From MGBC163016 sp964518575 (GTDB lineage: Bacteria; Actinomycetota; Coriobacteriia; Coriobacteriales; Eggerthellaceae): DNA of 39,280 nucleotides. Each line of letters starts with the position of its first letter. Within the stretch, counting starts at the first letter, position 1. The stretch spans positions 1 through 39,280 of the forward strand of contig CAZFGW010000019.1 in the NCBI GenBank assembly GCA_964518575.1, written 5' to 3'. The notes under the pieces are model-generated. The model ran no database searches. It had not been told where the DNA came from and saw nothing but the letters and a program-made list of their open reading frames with translations. The position numbers and the translations under genes were made by a program. This document shows, in pieces, positions 15,698 through 23,895 of the stretch.

Positions 15698-18505
15698 CTA
15701 TTTCGTATCCGACTTCTGGTTGCCCTGCTTCTTCGGCTTCGTCGGACGTTTGACGGTCTTCGGACCCGTGCGATGCTTACTCGCCTGTTGCCCGTAGTGG
15801 TTCTTTGTATGCTTGCGCGTCTGGGTCTTCGCCGCAGATGCAGTCGCTTCCTCGGTATTAACCTCCGCGCGCTCCGTGCGATCCGCGTCCTTCTTCATCT
15901 GGGACTTGAGCGCCTTCTCGGACGCTGCCGCAGCCTTCTTCTCCGCCTCAAGACGTGCAAGCGGCACCTGCTCGATACCGGTCGTATAAGCGGCATCGAA
16001 TGAGAATCTGCCGATCTCGGTTCCATATTTCTTCTGCAGCTTCGCATAGCGCTTCTCGTGCGTCTTCCACATGCTGTAGAGCGGTACCGCAACAGCGATG
16101 GAGGAGTACGACCCGGCAACAAGACCGATGGTCATCGCGAAGGCGAAGTCTTTCAAGGTTTCGCCACCGAACAGAAGCATGGCAAGCACCGGCACGAGTG
16201 AGGTCAACGTCGTGTTGATCGTACGCAAAAAGACCTGATTGACCGAATGATTCGCCATCGTCATGAACGTGCAGCGGATGTTTTCGCCCTTCATGTTGTC
16301 GTTGATGCGATGGAACACGACCACCGTGTCATAGAGTGAATAGCCAAGAATGGTGAGCAATGCAGCAATGGTGTTGGGGTTGATCTCACGTCCCACGAGC
16401 GCGTAGATACCCATCACCAAGATCAAGTCGTGCAACAGCGCAACGACCGCCATGACACCCATCTTGTACTCGAACCGGATGGCAATATAGATGATGATCA
16501 AGACGATTGAAACTAAGAATGCGATGAGGGATGAGTTGATAATACTCTGCCCCCAGTCCGGACCGATGATATCCACACCGACGTCCTGCGTGGAGATGCC
16601 CAGTTCATTAGCAACAGCGTTAGCGATTGCGGTGGATTCCTCCGCACTCGCATTGGCAGTGCGGACCAAGAAGCCCTCAACGCCACCTGTATTGGTTGTC
16701 TGGATCGTAACATCGTTTTCGCCCTCATCGGCGAAGGCGGAGCGGATCTCATCGCTCGTGATTTCGCCAGTATTGGAATAGGTGATGGAGGTGCCGCCGA
16801 TAAACTCGATGCCGAAATTGAATCCACGAACACCCATGATCACGAAGCACGCGACCATGCAAATCGCGGCGACGGTCAAGAAAATCTTACGAATACCCAA
16901 GAAGTTGATATCGTATTTGATGAAGCGCCCTTTGATCTTGCGCGCTGCATCGACAACAACCGACTTCCCTGCCGCGGCTCCATCGACGTCCTCGACGATC
17001 TTTTCGTTTTCCTGAGCGTCCATCTGCTCGCCCGTCTCAGCAAGCGCAACATCCACGCCCTCAGCGTTGGCGATCTCTTCATATCCGCGCGCTGCCTCTT
17101 GGCAATCGCGGATACCCCAGAAGCCGGGATGCTTCGCAATGGCGCGAGGAGCGAGCAGGCGGATGAGCGGAGCCTTGAAGACGAGCATCATCAAGATGTC
17201 GCAGAAGATACCGAGTGAAAGCGTAAGACCGAATCCTTTGACGCCGGCGCTTGCCAAGAAGAAGAGCGAAAGCGCCGAGACCAAGGTAACCAGGTCTGCG
17301 TCGATCGACGTGAGAATGGCGTGGCGCACACCGGTTTGGGAAGCCGCTTTGACGCTGCGACCCATGCGGATCTCTTCGCGGAACCGCTCCACCGTAAGAA
17401 TGGAGGAGTCAGCTGCCATGCCGATGGTAAGTACGATACCGGCGATGCCCGCAAGGGACAGACTGAAAAGCCCAAACGCTGAAAGCGCCGCCAAGATACC
17501 CAGATAGATGCACGCGAACACGAGCATGGCGCTTGCGGTGATGATGCCAAGACCCTTATAGAAGAACAAGAGGTAGATCATCACGAGTGCAAGACCGATG
17601 AGCACGACCACGAGACCCGAGGCAAGAGCATCTTGACCGAGCGTCGGTCCGACCACCTGGCTTTGCGAGAACTCGAAGTTAACGGGCAGCGAACCCGACT
17701 CCAGAACGGTCTGGAATGCCTTCGCCTCTTCGAGACTGTAGTTGCCCGTGATAGCAACCTTGCCATCTGAAATGATCGACTGAACCGCGGGTGCGCTTTC
17801 CACCTTGTTGTCAAGCAGGATGACGATCTGCCCGCGCATCGCAACGAGATCGCGGGTGGCCTGTGCAAACGCCTCGGTTGCTGCACCATCAAGTTCGAGA
17901 TTTACCGCATAATAGGTGCTCGTCTGGCTGGCGCGGTCAACAGTGATCCGCTTGATATTGTCGCCGGTGAATAGGGGCGTGTAGCTGTTGGCAGGAACCT
18001 CAAGCTCCGTCTCCTCTTCTGCTGGGAAGGAATAACCGAAATCGTCCTTAATAGTTGCGAAGGTACCGTAATTGCCTCCCTCGATCTGCTCTACAACCTC
18101 CTGATCGGTGATGGAATCAAGGCGCGTGAAAACGAGCTGACCGGTGGAGCCGATGGTACGAAGCGCCTCTTCGGAATCCTCAAGTCCAGGAATCTGCACG
18201 AGGATCTGATCATTCCCCTGGATCTGCACCGTGGCTTCAGATGCACCGAGCGCATTGACGCGGTTTTCGATGATCGTTCGACTCGTTTCCATATCATCGT
18301 TGGTCACCGCATGACCGTCATCGCTCTTCGCCGTGAGAACCACCGAAAGGCCGCCGCGGATATCGAGACCCTGATTGATCTTCTCTTGGGGAGGAACGAA
18401 CAGGGCGATGGATCCGAGAATCAAAATGGTGGACAGGATAAGCAGCCAAACGTTGCGACGGTTCTTGTTCTTTGGTGCCTTCTTTTTCGCACGCTGAAGC
18501 GCCAT
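15698..18505 (-). CDS. secDF: Fused protein-export membrane protein SecDF with long basic C-terminal tail
   Basis: 935 aa. SecD and SecF use the proton gradient to pull secreted proteins out of the SecYEG channel. SecD half: first helix (VWLLILSTILILGSIALFV), QGLDIRGGLSVVL (D1 signature), the P1 periplasmic domain, then five helices. SecF half from about residue 535: FNFGIEFIGGTS, GPDWG and GYSLYDTVVVFHRI. Each half has six membrane helices. The last 118 residues are highly charged and mostly basic (KHTKNHYGQQASKHRTG, KRPTKPKK), an extension beyond usual SecF ends. ATG of MALQRAKKKAPK is chosen with AAGGAG about 11 bases upstream. No yajC is seen. Downstream of tgt, as in many genomes. Confidence 0.95.
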   Translation of the reverse strand: MALQRAKKKAPKNKNRRNVWLLILSTILILGSIALFVPPQEKINQGLDIRGGLSVVLTAKSDDGHAVTNDDMETSRTIIENRVNALGASEATVQIQGNDQILVQIPGLEDSEEALRTIGSTGQLVFTRLDSITDQEVVEQIEGGNYGTFATIKDDFGYSFPAEEETELEVPANSYTPLFTGDNIKRITVDRASQTSTYYAVNLELDGAATEAFAQATRDLVAMRGQIVILLDNKVESAPAVQSIISDGKVAITGNYSLEEAKAFQTVLESGSLPVNFEFSQSQVVGPTLGQDALASGLVVVLIGLALVMIYLLFFYKGLGIITASAMLVFACIYLGILAALSAFGLFSLSLAGIAGIVLTIGMAADSSILTVERFREEIRMGRSVKAASQTGVRHAILTSIDADLVTLVSALSLFFLASAGVKGFGLTLSLGIFCDILMMLVFKAPLIRLLAPRAIAKHPGFWGIRDCQEAARGYEEIANAEGVDVALAETGEQMDAQENEKIVEDVDGAAAGKSVVVDAARKIKGRFIKYDINFLGIRKIFLTVAAICMVACFVIMGVRGFNFGIEFIGGTSITYSNTGEITSDEIRSAFADEGENDVTIQTTNTGGVEGFLVRTANASAEESTAIANAVANELGISTQDVGVDIIGPDWGQSIINSSLIAFLVSIVLIIIYIAIRFEYKMGVMAVVALLHDLILVMGIYALVGREINPNTIAALLTILGYSLYDTVVVFHRINDNMKGENIRCTFMTMANHSVNQVFLRTINTTLTSLVPVLAMLLFGGETLKDFAFAMTIGLVAGSYSSIAVAVPLYSMWKTHEKRYAKLQKKYGTEIGRFSFDAAYTTGIEQVPLARLEAEKKAAAASEKALKSQMKKDADRTERAEVNTEEATASAAKTQTRKHTKNHYGQQASKHRTGPKTVKRPTKPKKQGNQKSDTK

Positions 18506-18540
18506 AGGGGGTAATCTCCTTTTAAATATGCTTGTACTCA

Positions 18541-18573
18541 ATGCAATCTGCACGAATAACGGTCAGATTGCAT
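18541..18573 (-). promoter_or_regulatory. Perfect 10-bp inverted repeat in the secDF leader, overlapping an 11-codon ORF
   Basis: ATGCAATCTG (18541-18550) and CAGATTGCAT (18564-18573) form a perfect 10-bp stem with a 13-nt loop, 36 bases before the secDF start. On the minus strand the repeat begins with ATG and a small ORF (MQSDRYSCRLH, stop TGA) runs through the stem. A possible promoter (TAATAT/TATAGT with -35 TTCAAC) just upstream would place the hairpin at the very 5' end of the mRNA. No T-run, so not a terminator. Confidence 0.5.
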
Positions 18574-18640
18574 ACCGAACTATATTAAATCTTTTTGGTC
18601 AGCGCGTTGAATATCCGATGAAATTTTGCACAAATAATCA

Positions 18641-18664
18641 ACTGATTGAGAGGGATGAATCAGT
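18641..18664 (-). terminator. Weak hairpin at the end of tgt
   Basis: ACTGATT (18658-18664 read on the minus strand) and AATCAGT (18641-18647) form a 7-bp stem that includes the tgt stop codon, followed by TGATTATTTG, which is only partly T-rich. It may be a weak terminator between tgt and secDF. Confidence 0.35.
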
Positions 18665-19820
18665 AATCCGCAGCCGCCGGCGATGCCATCCATGCGCTCA
18701 TGAACTCATCGTAGCGCCCCTCCATGATGGCAAGACGCGCCTTGCGCGTGAGTTCGAGCAGGAAATACAGGTTATGGATGGAGAGCAGTATCCCCCCGAG
18801 CATCTCGGATTGCTTGATGAGATGGCGAAGGTACGCGCGGGTGTAGTGGGCGCAAACCGGGCAATCACATGCGTGGTCGAGCGGGGTGAAATCGCGCGTG
18901 TATTGGGCATTGCGCATATTCATGCGCCCCGTGCTCGAAAACGCCGTTCCCATGCGGGCCGTACGAGTGGGCAGGACGCAGTCGAACATGTCGACACCCT
19001 CGCCAATCGCGCGTACGAGCGTGGTGGGATTGCCGACACCCATGAGATAGCGCGGGCGGTCGAAGGGCAGCGCGCGAGCAACATCCCCGAGCGTCTCGAA
19101 CATGACCTCATGCGATTCGCCGACAGAATAACCGCCGATACCGAAGCCGCCGAACCGCCGTCCCCCGTGCGCAAGCGAATCCTCTTCGATCTGCATGAGG
19201 CTCGCGATCGACTCCAAACGCAGATCGAGATGCATGCCGCCCTGCACAATGCCGAAGAGCGTCTGGTCGGTTTTCGTGTGCGCCGCAAGGCAGCGCCGCG
19301 CCCAATCGCTCGAGTAGCGCACCGCTTGCGCCACGAACTCCTTGTCCGCCGGATAGGGAGGGCATTGGTCGAGCTGCATGGCAATGTCCGCGCCGATGAG
19401 CTCCTGAATGCGCATGTTCTCCTCCGGCGTCCAGAACACTTTCGCGCCGTCATAAATGCTTTGAAACTGCACACCCTCATCTGAAAGCTTCACCGTGTCC
19501 GCGAGGCTGAATACCTGAAATCCGCCTGAATCGGTAAGGATGGGACCGGGATAATCCATGAACCGGTGGATGCCGCCCGCTTCCGCCACTATCTCAGCGC
19601 CGGGACGCTGGGAGAGATGATACGTGTTCGCAAGGATGACTTGCGCCCCTACGCGCTCAAGGTCGGAGGGTTGGATGCCCTTCACACTGGCCGACGTGCC
19701 CACAGGCATAAAGAGCGGTGTGGTGAACGCACCGTGCGCTGTTTGATACGTGAGCGCGCGGGCATTGCCACTGACCGCATCGATGGTCACGTCGAAAAGA
19801 TGCTGCTCTAGATTGTCCAT
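18660..19820 (-). CDS. tgt: tRNA-guanine transglycosylase
   Basis: Exchanges guanine-34 for preQ1 in GU(N)-anticodon tRNAs, the entry step of queuosine formation. 386 aa. The catalytic and substrate residues are in DSGGFQVFSL (about residue 93) and in the later aspartate segment RYLMGVGNP. The zinc site is CDCPVC followed by HN 25-30 residues later (SIHNLYFL), the family's CxCxxC...H pattern. The ATG of MDNLEQHLF fits the family N-terminus; a GTG 36 bases upstream is possible. Lies 51 bp downstream of a HAD gene and upstream of secDF; queH and queA are on the opposite strand nearby. Confidence 0.96.
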   Translation of the reverse strand: MDNLEQHLFDVTIDAVSGNARALTYQTAHGAFTTPLFMPVGTSASVKGIQPSDLERVGAQVILANTYHLSQRPGAEIVAEAGGIHRFMDYPGPILTDSGGFQVFSLADTVKLSDEGVQFQSIYDGAKVFWTPEENMRIQELIGADIAMQLDQCPPYPADKEFVAQAVRYSSDWARRCLAAHTKTDQTLFGIVQGGMHLDLRLESIASLMQIEEDSLAHGGRRFGGFGIGGYSVGESHEVMFETLGDVARALPFDRPRYLMGVGNPTTLVRAIGEGVDMFDCVLPTRTARMGTAFSSTGRMNMRNAQYTRDFTPLDHACDCPVCAHYTRAYLRHLIKQSEMLGGILLSIHNLYFLLELTRKARLAIMEGRYDEFMSAWMASPAAADY

Positions 19821-19871
19821 GCGCCCGTGCTCCCGCTCCCTGCCAGTTCCGCTCACGTCTCGGTCGTGCGC

Positions 19872-20798
19872 TTACTCGTTGATCTTCAAACGCGAGTATA
19901 CGTGCTCATCGCCCTCGCTCGGCAGCGTGCTCACCACCGCTTTCGCCTTGCGTGCCGCCTCTTCGATGTCTGCACGCGAAACGAGATTGTCCGCAAGAAC
20001 ACGTTCAATCTCATCCGGCGCGACAAGCCCCGTCTGGATATCCGTGAGGGGGTTCTCGCACACAGGCAGTTCACGCGCCCATTGTTCGAAGTCGTCCATG
20101 CTGCCATGCTTGAGCGTAGCAAGGTCCCGCTCGATGGGGTTCAGCAGCCAGTCGGTCACAAGGTAGCCGTCCGCCCCGAGCTTCATGAAGTCCATATCTT
20201 CCATGGTATTGTTGCCGACCATGAGCACCTCTGAGCCCTGCGCACCCATCGCAGCAAGATTCTCCGCGAAGTATTTCGGCTTCGGCTTCACCGACGTGGA
20301 GTTCTCATACGTAGTGATCCGCGCGAAGGCATCGGCGCGCACGCCTGCCCACGCAAGTCTATGAAGCACCGCCTGCTTCGGAAACATTGGCATCGTTGTC
20401 AAGAGCAGCGGATAGCCTTTATCCGCAAGCACCTCGATAGCACGGCTGCACGCGGGGTTTCCCTGAAATCCGTCGCCGATATGGGCGAAATCATCACGAT
20501 AGAACGCATCAGCGCAAGCGCGGATGGTGGCGCGCTCCTCGTCGCTTTCCGCCCCGTATGTGGAAAAGAAAGTATCCCAGAAAGCCTGCTCGTTCGACTC
20601 GTCGCCCGTATGCATCGCCATCGCCTTGACACCCTTGTTGAGCCCCTCCATGAAGCGCGCGCCATCAAGTCCTTCCCGGACCATGTATGCTCCGATGCGC
20701 TTGAAGTAGTTCGTCATGAACTCATCGATATCCATGGGAAGGAGCGTCCCGTCAAGATCGAAGCAGATCGCGCGATAGCTCCTCGGTGCGAGATCCAT
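19872..20798 (-). CDS. HAD-superfamily phosphatase of unknown substrate
   Basis: 308 aa. All four HAD motifs are present: DLDGTLL (motif I, nucleophile Asp and acid-base Asp, about residue 13), LLLTTMP (motif II Thr), SVKPKPKYF (motif III Lys) and MVGNNTMEDMDF (motif IV acidic pair). A large helical cap lies between motifs I and II, so this is a class I enzyme. Substrate cannot be told from sequence. The ATG of MDLAPRSYRA is chosen because the motif I strand follows at the normal distance and AAAGG precedes it; the reading frame is open 129 bases further upstream. Divergent from queH and upstream of tgt. Confidence 0.85.
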   Translation of the reverse strand: MDLAPRSYRAICFDLDGTLLPMDIDEFMTNYFKRIGAYMVREGLDGARFMEGLNKGVKAMAMHTGDESNEQAFWDTFFSTYGAESDEERATIRACADAFYRDDFAHIGDGFQGNPACSRAIEVLADKGYPLLLTTMPMFPKQAVLHRLAWAGVRADAFARITTYENSTSVKPKPKYFAENLAAMGAQGSEVLMVGNNTMEDMDFMKLGADGYLVTDWLLNPIERDLATLKHGSMDDFEQWARELPVCENPLTDIQTGLVAPDEIERVLADNLVSRADIEEAARKAKAVVSTLPSEGDEHVYSRLKINE

Positions 20799-20925
20799 AC
20801 GATAAGCCTTTCTTTCCTTGACGCCACGCCTGCGAATACTCAGGCTGGCTCCAGCGTTTTGAGGTGGTTCACCACCCGTATTACCGCGCGTCATGTGCGC
20901 GAAGTTAGATGGTAGTATAGCGTTC

Positions 20926-21717
20926 ATGCAATCATTTCAGACAACTCAGCCAAAAATGCTCCTCCATGCCTGTTGCGGTCCCTGCTCGCTCGAGCCTCTG
21001 CGCCTGCTTAAGGAGGAAGGTATCACGCCGACCATCCATTACGCGAATGCCAATATCGCGCCTGCGCGTGAATACGAACACCGCCTGCAGACCATCAAGG
21101 ATTGGGCGCATGCGGAAGGCATTGATCTGGTCGAAGGGGAATATGAGTCCGATGCGTGGCAGGAAAGCGTCGGGGTGATAGGAGAAGCGCTCCCCGGCTC
21201 GAAGCTCCATGAAGAGCGCTGCCGTGCCTGTTATCGATTTCGTTTTCAGGAAAGCGCCCGTTACGCTGCCGAACATGGTTACGACCTTTTGGGCACCACC
21301 CTTTCGGTGAGCCCCTATCAATATACTGACCTCATCGAAGAAGAGCTTGAGCGAGCGTGCGAAGCGTACGGCATCACGCCGCATTTCGTCGACTATTCGC
21401 CCTTCTATGCGAACGCTACCAAACGCTCGCGCGACTTGGGCATGTACCGCCAAAACTACTGCGGCTGCGCATTCTCGAAAGCTGAGGCGGAAGAGGAGCG
21501 CGCCGAGCGGTTGCGTGAGCGGCTTGCGCTCAAAGAAGAGCGGGCACGCGTGCGAGAAGCTGAGGAAGCGCAAGCACGCAAACGCCACGAAGAACGTGCA
21601 CGCTACGATGCCAAGCGCGCAAAGCAGCGCGCCATCCTCAAAGCACTGCGCGACGAAAAGCGCGCAGCCCCCTTAAACGATTCGACCGATACGGGCGCTC
21701 GGGGTGCGAACGAATAA
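20926..21717 (+). CDS. queH: Epoxyqueuosine reductase QueH
   Basis: Iron-sulfur enzyme for the last step of queuosine synthesis, reducing epoxyqueuosine to queuosine; it replaces the cobalamin-dependent QueG. 263 aa. The hallmark LLHACCGPCS lies near the N-terminus (about residue 12), CRACY at about residue 100 gives the second Cys pair, and YRQNYCGCAFS is the conserved later Cys motif. The last 80 residues are a highly charged helix rich in Arg, Glu and Ala (coiled-coil-like), longer than the core family. No clear ribosome site precedes the ATG, but a TAGTAT box sits about 10 bases upstream, hinting at a leaderless mRNA. An internal ATG ten codons later is an alternative start. Operon with queA. 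Confidence 0.92.
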   Translation: MQSFQTTQPKMLLHACCGPCSLEPLRLLKEEGITPTIHYANANIAPAREYEHRLQTIKDWAHAEGIDLVEGEYESDAWQESVGVIGEALPGSKLHEERCRACYRFRFQESARYAAEHGYDLLGTTLSVSPYQYTDLIEEELERACEAYGITPHFVDYSPFYANATKRSRDLGMYRQNYCGCAFSKAEAEEERAERLRERLALKEERARVREAEEAQARKRHEERARYDAKRAKQRAILKALRDEKRAAPLNDSTDTGARGANE

Positions 21718-21766
21718 ACATCACCAAAGCGCGAACTGAGAAACGACGACCATCAAGGACCTACCT

Positions 21767-22852
21767 ATGAAAACAGCTGATTTCGATTATGAATTGCCTC
21801 CAGAACTCATCGCGCAAAGTCCGCATATTCCACGTGATGAATGCCGCATGCTCGTCCTTGATCGGAATACGGGTGCGTGCGAGGATCGCATCTTCAAAGA
21901 GATCGTCGACTATCTGAGACCCATCGATCTGCTCGTCGCCAACGAAACGCGCGTCATGCCCGCGCGGCTGCTCGGCAAGAAGCGCGGCACCGGCGGGGAG
22001 GCAGAGATCTTCTTGCTGCGTGAATGCATGAGCCGCACGCCCCGAACAGCAACGAGCGCTCTTTGGGAAGTGCTCGTGCGACCGGGCAAGCGTTTGAAGC
22101 CGGGCGCGAACGCGATCGTTGATATCACTGATGCGAACGGGCGGGTCTGCCTCTCGGCTGAGATTATCGATTGGGCAGAAGGGGGACAGCGGGGCGAGCG
22201 CATTGCACGCCTCTCAACCGAGCTTGACTCCCTCGACGAGGCGCTACATGCGGTGGGGAAAACGCCGCTGCCACCCTATATCCATGATTACACCGGCGAT
22301 GATGAGCTCTATCAAACGGTTTATGCGAAACGGGAATCCTCGGCTGCTGCTCCCACTGCGGGCCTGCACTTCACCCCTGCTCTGATCGAGCAGTGCAAGG
22401 CGAAGGGCGTGGGCTGGGCAACCGTGGAGCTCGAGGTGGGACTCGATACCTTCCGCATCGTTGAAGAAGAGAATGCGGAGGATCACCACATGCACACGGA
22501 GCGCTACACCGTTCCCGAACAAACGGTGCGCGCGATCAAGGCGTGCAAAGAGCGCGGCGGCAGGGTCATTGCCGTCGGAACGACGAGTGTGCGGTCGCTT
22601 GAGAGCGCCTGGAATCCCGAGACGCAGAGTCTTGAGGCGAAGGAGCGGGCAAGCACTTCGTTGTTTTTGCTCCCCGGCAGTACTTTCAAGGTGGTGGATG
22701 CGATGATCACGAATTTCCATGTGCCTAAGTCAACCTTGATGATGCTCGTCTCCGCGTTCGCTGGAACTGACCACATCCGCGCCGCTTACGCGCATGCCAT
22801 CGACAAGCGCTACCGCATGCTCTCGTTCGGCGATGCAATGTTCATTGCCTAG
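21767..22852 (+). CDS. queA: S-adenosylmethionine:tRNA ribosyltransferase-isomerase
   Basis: Transfers and rearranges the ribosyl moiety of SAM onto preQ1-34 in tRNA, giving epoxyqueuosine, the substrate of QueH. 361 aa, full length. Family signatures are intact: FDYELPPELIAQ at the N-terminus, ANETRVMPARLLGKK, PTAGLHFTP (about residue 190), VELEVGLDTF, and the closing SFGDAMFIA. AAGGA lies 8 bases before the ATG. It is 49 bp downstream of queH and cotranscribed. With tgt it completes the route from preQ1 to queuosine; no preQ1-synthesis genes (queC, D, E, F) are in the window. Confidence 0.97.
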   Translation: MKTADFDYELPPELIAQSPHIPRDECRMLVLDRNTGACEDRIFKEIVDYLRPIDLLVANETRVMPARLLGKKRGTGGEAEIFLLRECMSRTPRTATSALWEVLVRPGKRLKPGANAIVDITDANGRVCLSAEIIDWAEGGQRGERIARLSTELDSLDEALHAVGKTPLPPYIHDYTGDDELYQTVYAKRESSAAAPTAGLHFTPALIEQCKAKGVGWATVELEVGLDTFRIVEEENAEDHHMHTERYTVPEQTVRAIKACKERGGRVIAVGTTSVRSLESAWNPETQSLEAKERASTSLFLLPGSTFKVVDAMITNFHVPKSTLMMLVSAFAGTDHIRAAYAHAIDKRYRMLSFGDAMFIA

Positions 22853-22946
22853 GGTTGCGGAAGGCGAACGCGGGAGCTGGTCATGTAGCAACACGATAGG
22901 TGCAAAGGATGCGTTATACGCAAAGCGCCTACAACTTTACGCGGAT

Positions 22947-22965
22947 GAGCGTGGACGAAACGCTC
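22947..22965. terminator. Possible shared hairpin between converging genes
   Basis: GAGCGT/ACGCTC, 6-bp stem with 7-nt loop, lies in the 113 bp between queA and the converging membrane-protein gene. No T-run on either side, so terminator activity is doubtful. Confidence 0.25.
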
Positions 22966-23892
22966 CTAGAGTGCGCCGCTGATATTGACAGGAATCCACG
23001 CACCCTCAATCTGCTTCAGGGTGATCGTCACGATTTCAGGCGTGATGAACACCTCCCCATCAGGTGCGGTATATACGCGATCGAGCGTTATGAAGATCAT
23101 GCCGCGATCCCCCAAAACCAAGCTGAAATCGCGCTTGATATTCGCAGCGACACAGGACGATCCGTCCCCGCTCCCTTCTACGGGTGCGAAGTATCCAAGC
23201 ACCCCATCCGCCGCAAACGCGCTGCGCTCATCAAGGGCAACATCCTCGTAAATCTCTGCAGGTGCCACGCCTGACGCTGCCTCTTCGATGCTTTTCATCA
23301 CGGCATCCGTCTGCCCGCTCATCCAAAACAGACCGCCGACAATGATGACCACGCATACAGCGATGCCGACAAGCAGTTTCTGCCCAAGCGAAAAGCGCCT
23401 CGTCGGTTTTTCTTCACCGCGGGAACGCGCATGGCGCGGCGTGGGCTTTCGCTTCGCGGATGCACGCGCCTCAGTTGGGGACTTTTTGCGGGCGATTGTT
23501 TCAGGGGACTCTTCGCTCGGTTCCTCGGATAGCTCGGTGCGCTCCTCGGACGCATCGATTTCGTCTTCGTCGAACTCCTCTTCAGTTGCGGGCTCCTCCC
23601 GAGCGACGTCTGCGGTGTCTGCGTCCTCCCCCTCGAAGAGGGACTCCTCCGACTCCTCATCTTCAGTTGAGGGCTCATCCTCGGAAATGTCTATGCTCTC
23701 CTCAGCAGTTGCGAGCTCCTCCTCTTCAGGGTCAGCGCTCTCCTCAGAGGAATCTGCGACCGCCTCAGAGGCATCCACAACCGCTTCTTCTATCGCGGCG
23801 TCGGTGTCAAGCTGGTCGCCCATCATGCCTGCAACCTTTTCGCCTTCGGGCTCCGCGAACACATCCTTGTCTCTGTTCTGCATATCGACCAT
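22966..23892 (-). CDS. Single-pass membrane protein with long acidic cytoplasmic region (unknown function)
   Basis: 308 aa, not recognised as a named family. Residues 1 to about 130 are extremely acidic and repetitive (runs such as EESADPEEEELATAEES), then a basic segment (about 135-180, KRKPTPRHARSRGEEKPTRR), one membrane helix (KLLVGIAVCVVIIVGGLFW, about 182-200), and an outside domain of about 105 residues with two cysteine-free strands except Cys in GDGSSCVAANIK. The order acidic-basic-helix-outer domain predicts a type II membrane protein with the acidic part inside. It starts 3 bases after the stop of the Amidase_6-like gene and is certainly coupled with it, suggesting a joint cell-envelope task. 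Confidence 0.7.
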   Translation of the reverse strand: MVDMQNRDKDVFAEPEGEKVAGMMGDQLDTDAAIEEAVVDASEAVADSSEESADPEEEELATAEESIDISEDEPSTEDEESEESLFEGEDADTADVAREEPATEEEFDEDEIDASEERTELSEEPSEESPETIARKKSPTEARASAKRKPTPRHARSRGEEKPTRRFSLGQKLLVGIAVCVVIIVGGLFWMSGQTDAVMKSIEEAASGVAPAEIYEDVALDERSAFAADGVLGYFAPVEGSGDGSSCVAANIKRDFSLVLGDRGMIFITLDRVYTAPDGEVFITPEIVTITLKQIEGAWIPVNISGAL

Positions 23893-23895
23893 GAG

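Noticed and set aside
18528..19484. Long plus-strand open frame opposite tgt
   Set aside because: Shadow of tgt: no ribosome site, Arg/His-rich nonsense composition, while tgt on the other strand has every catalytic motif. The same holds for plus-strand frames opposite atpA (2080-2841), glyA (6292-7248), the YhiN-like gene (10694-11653), rsmI (25756-26736), the activase (29793-30542) and RlmD (35321-36394).
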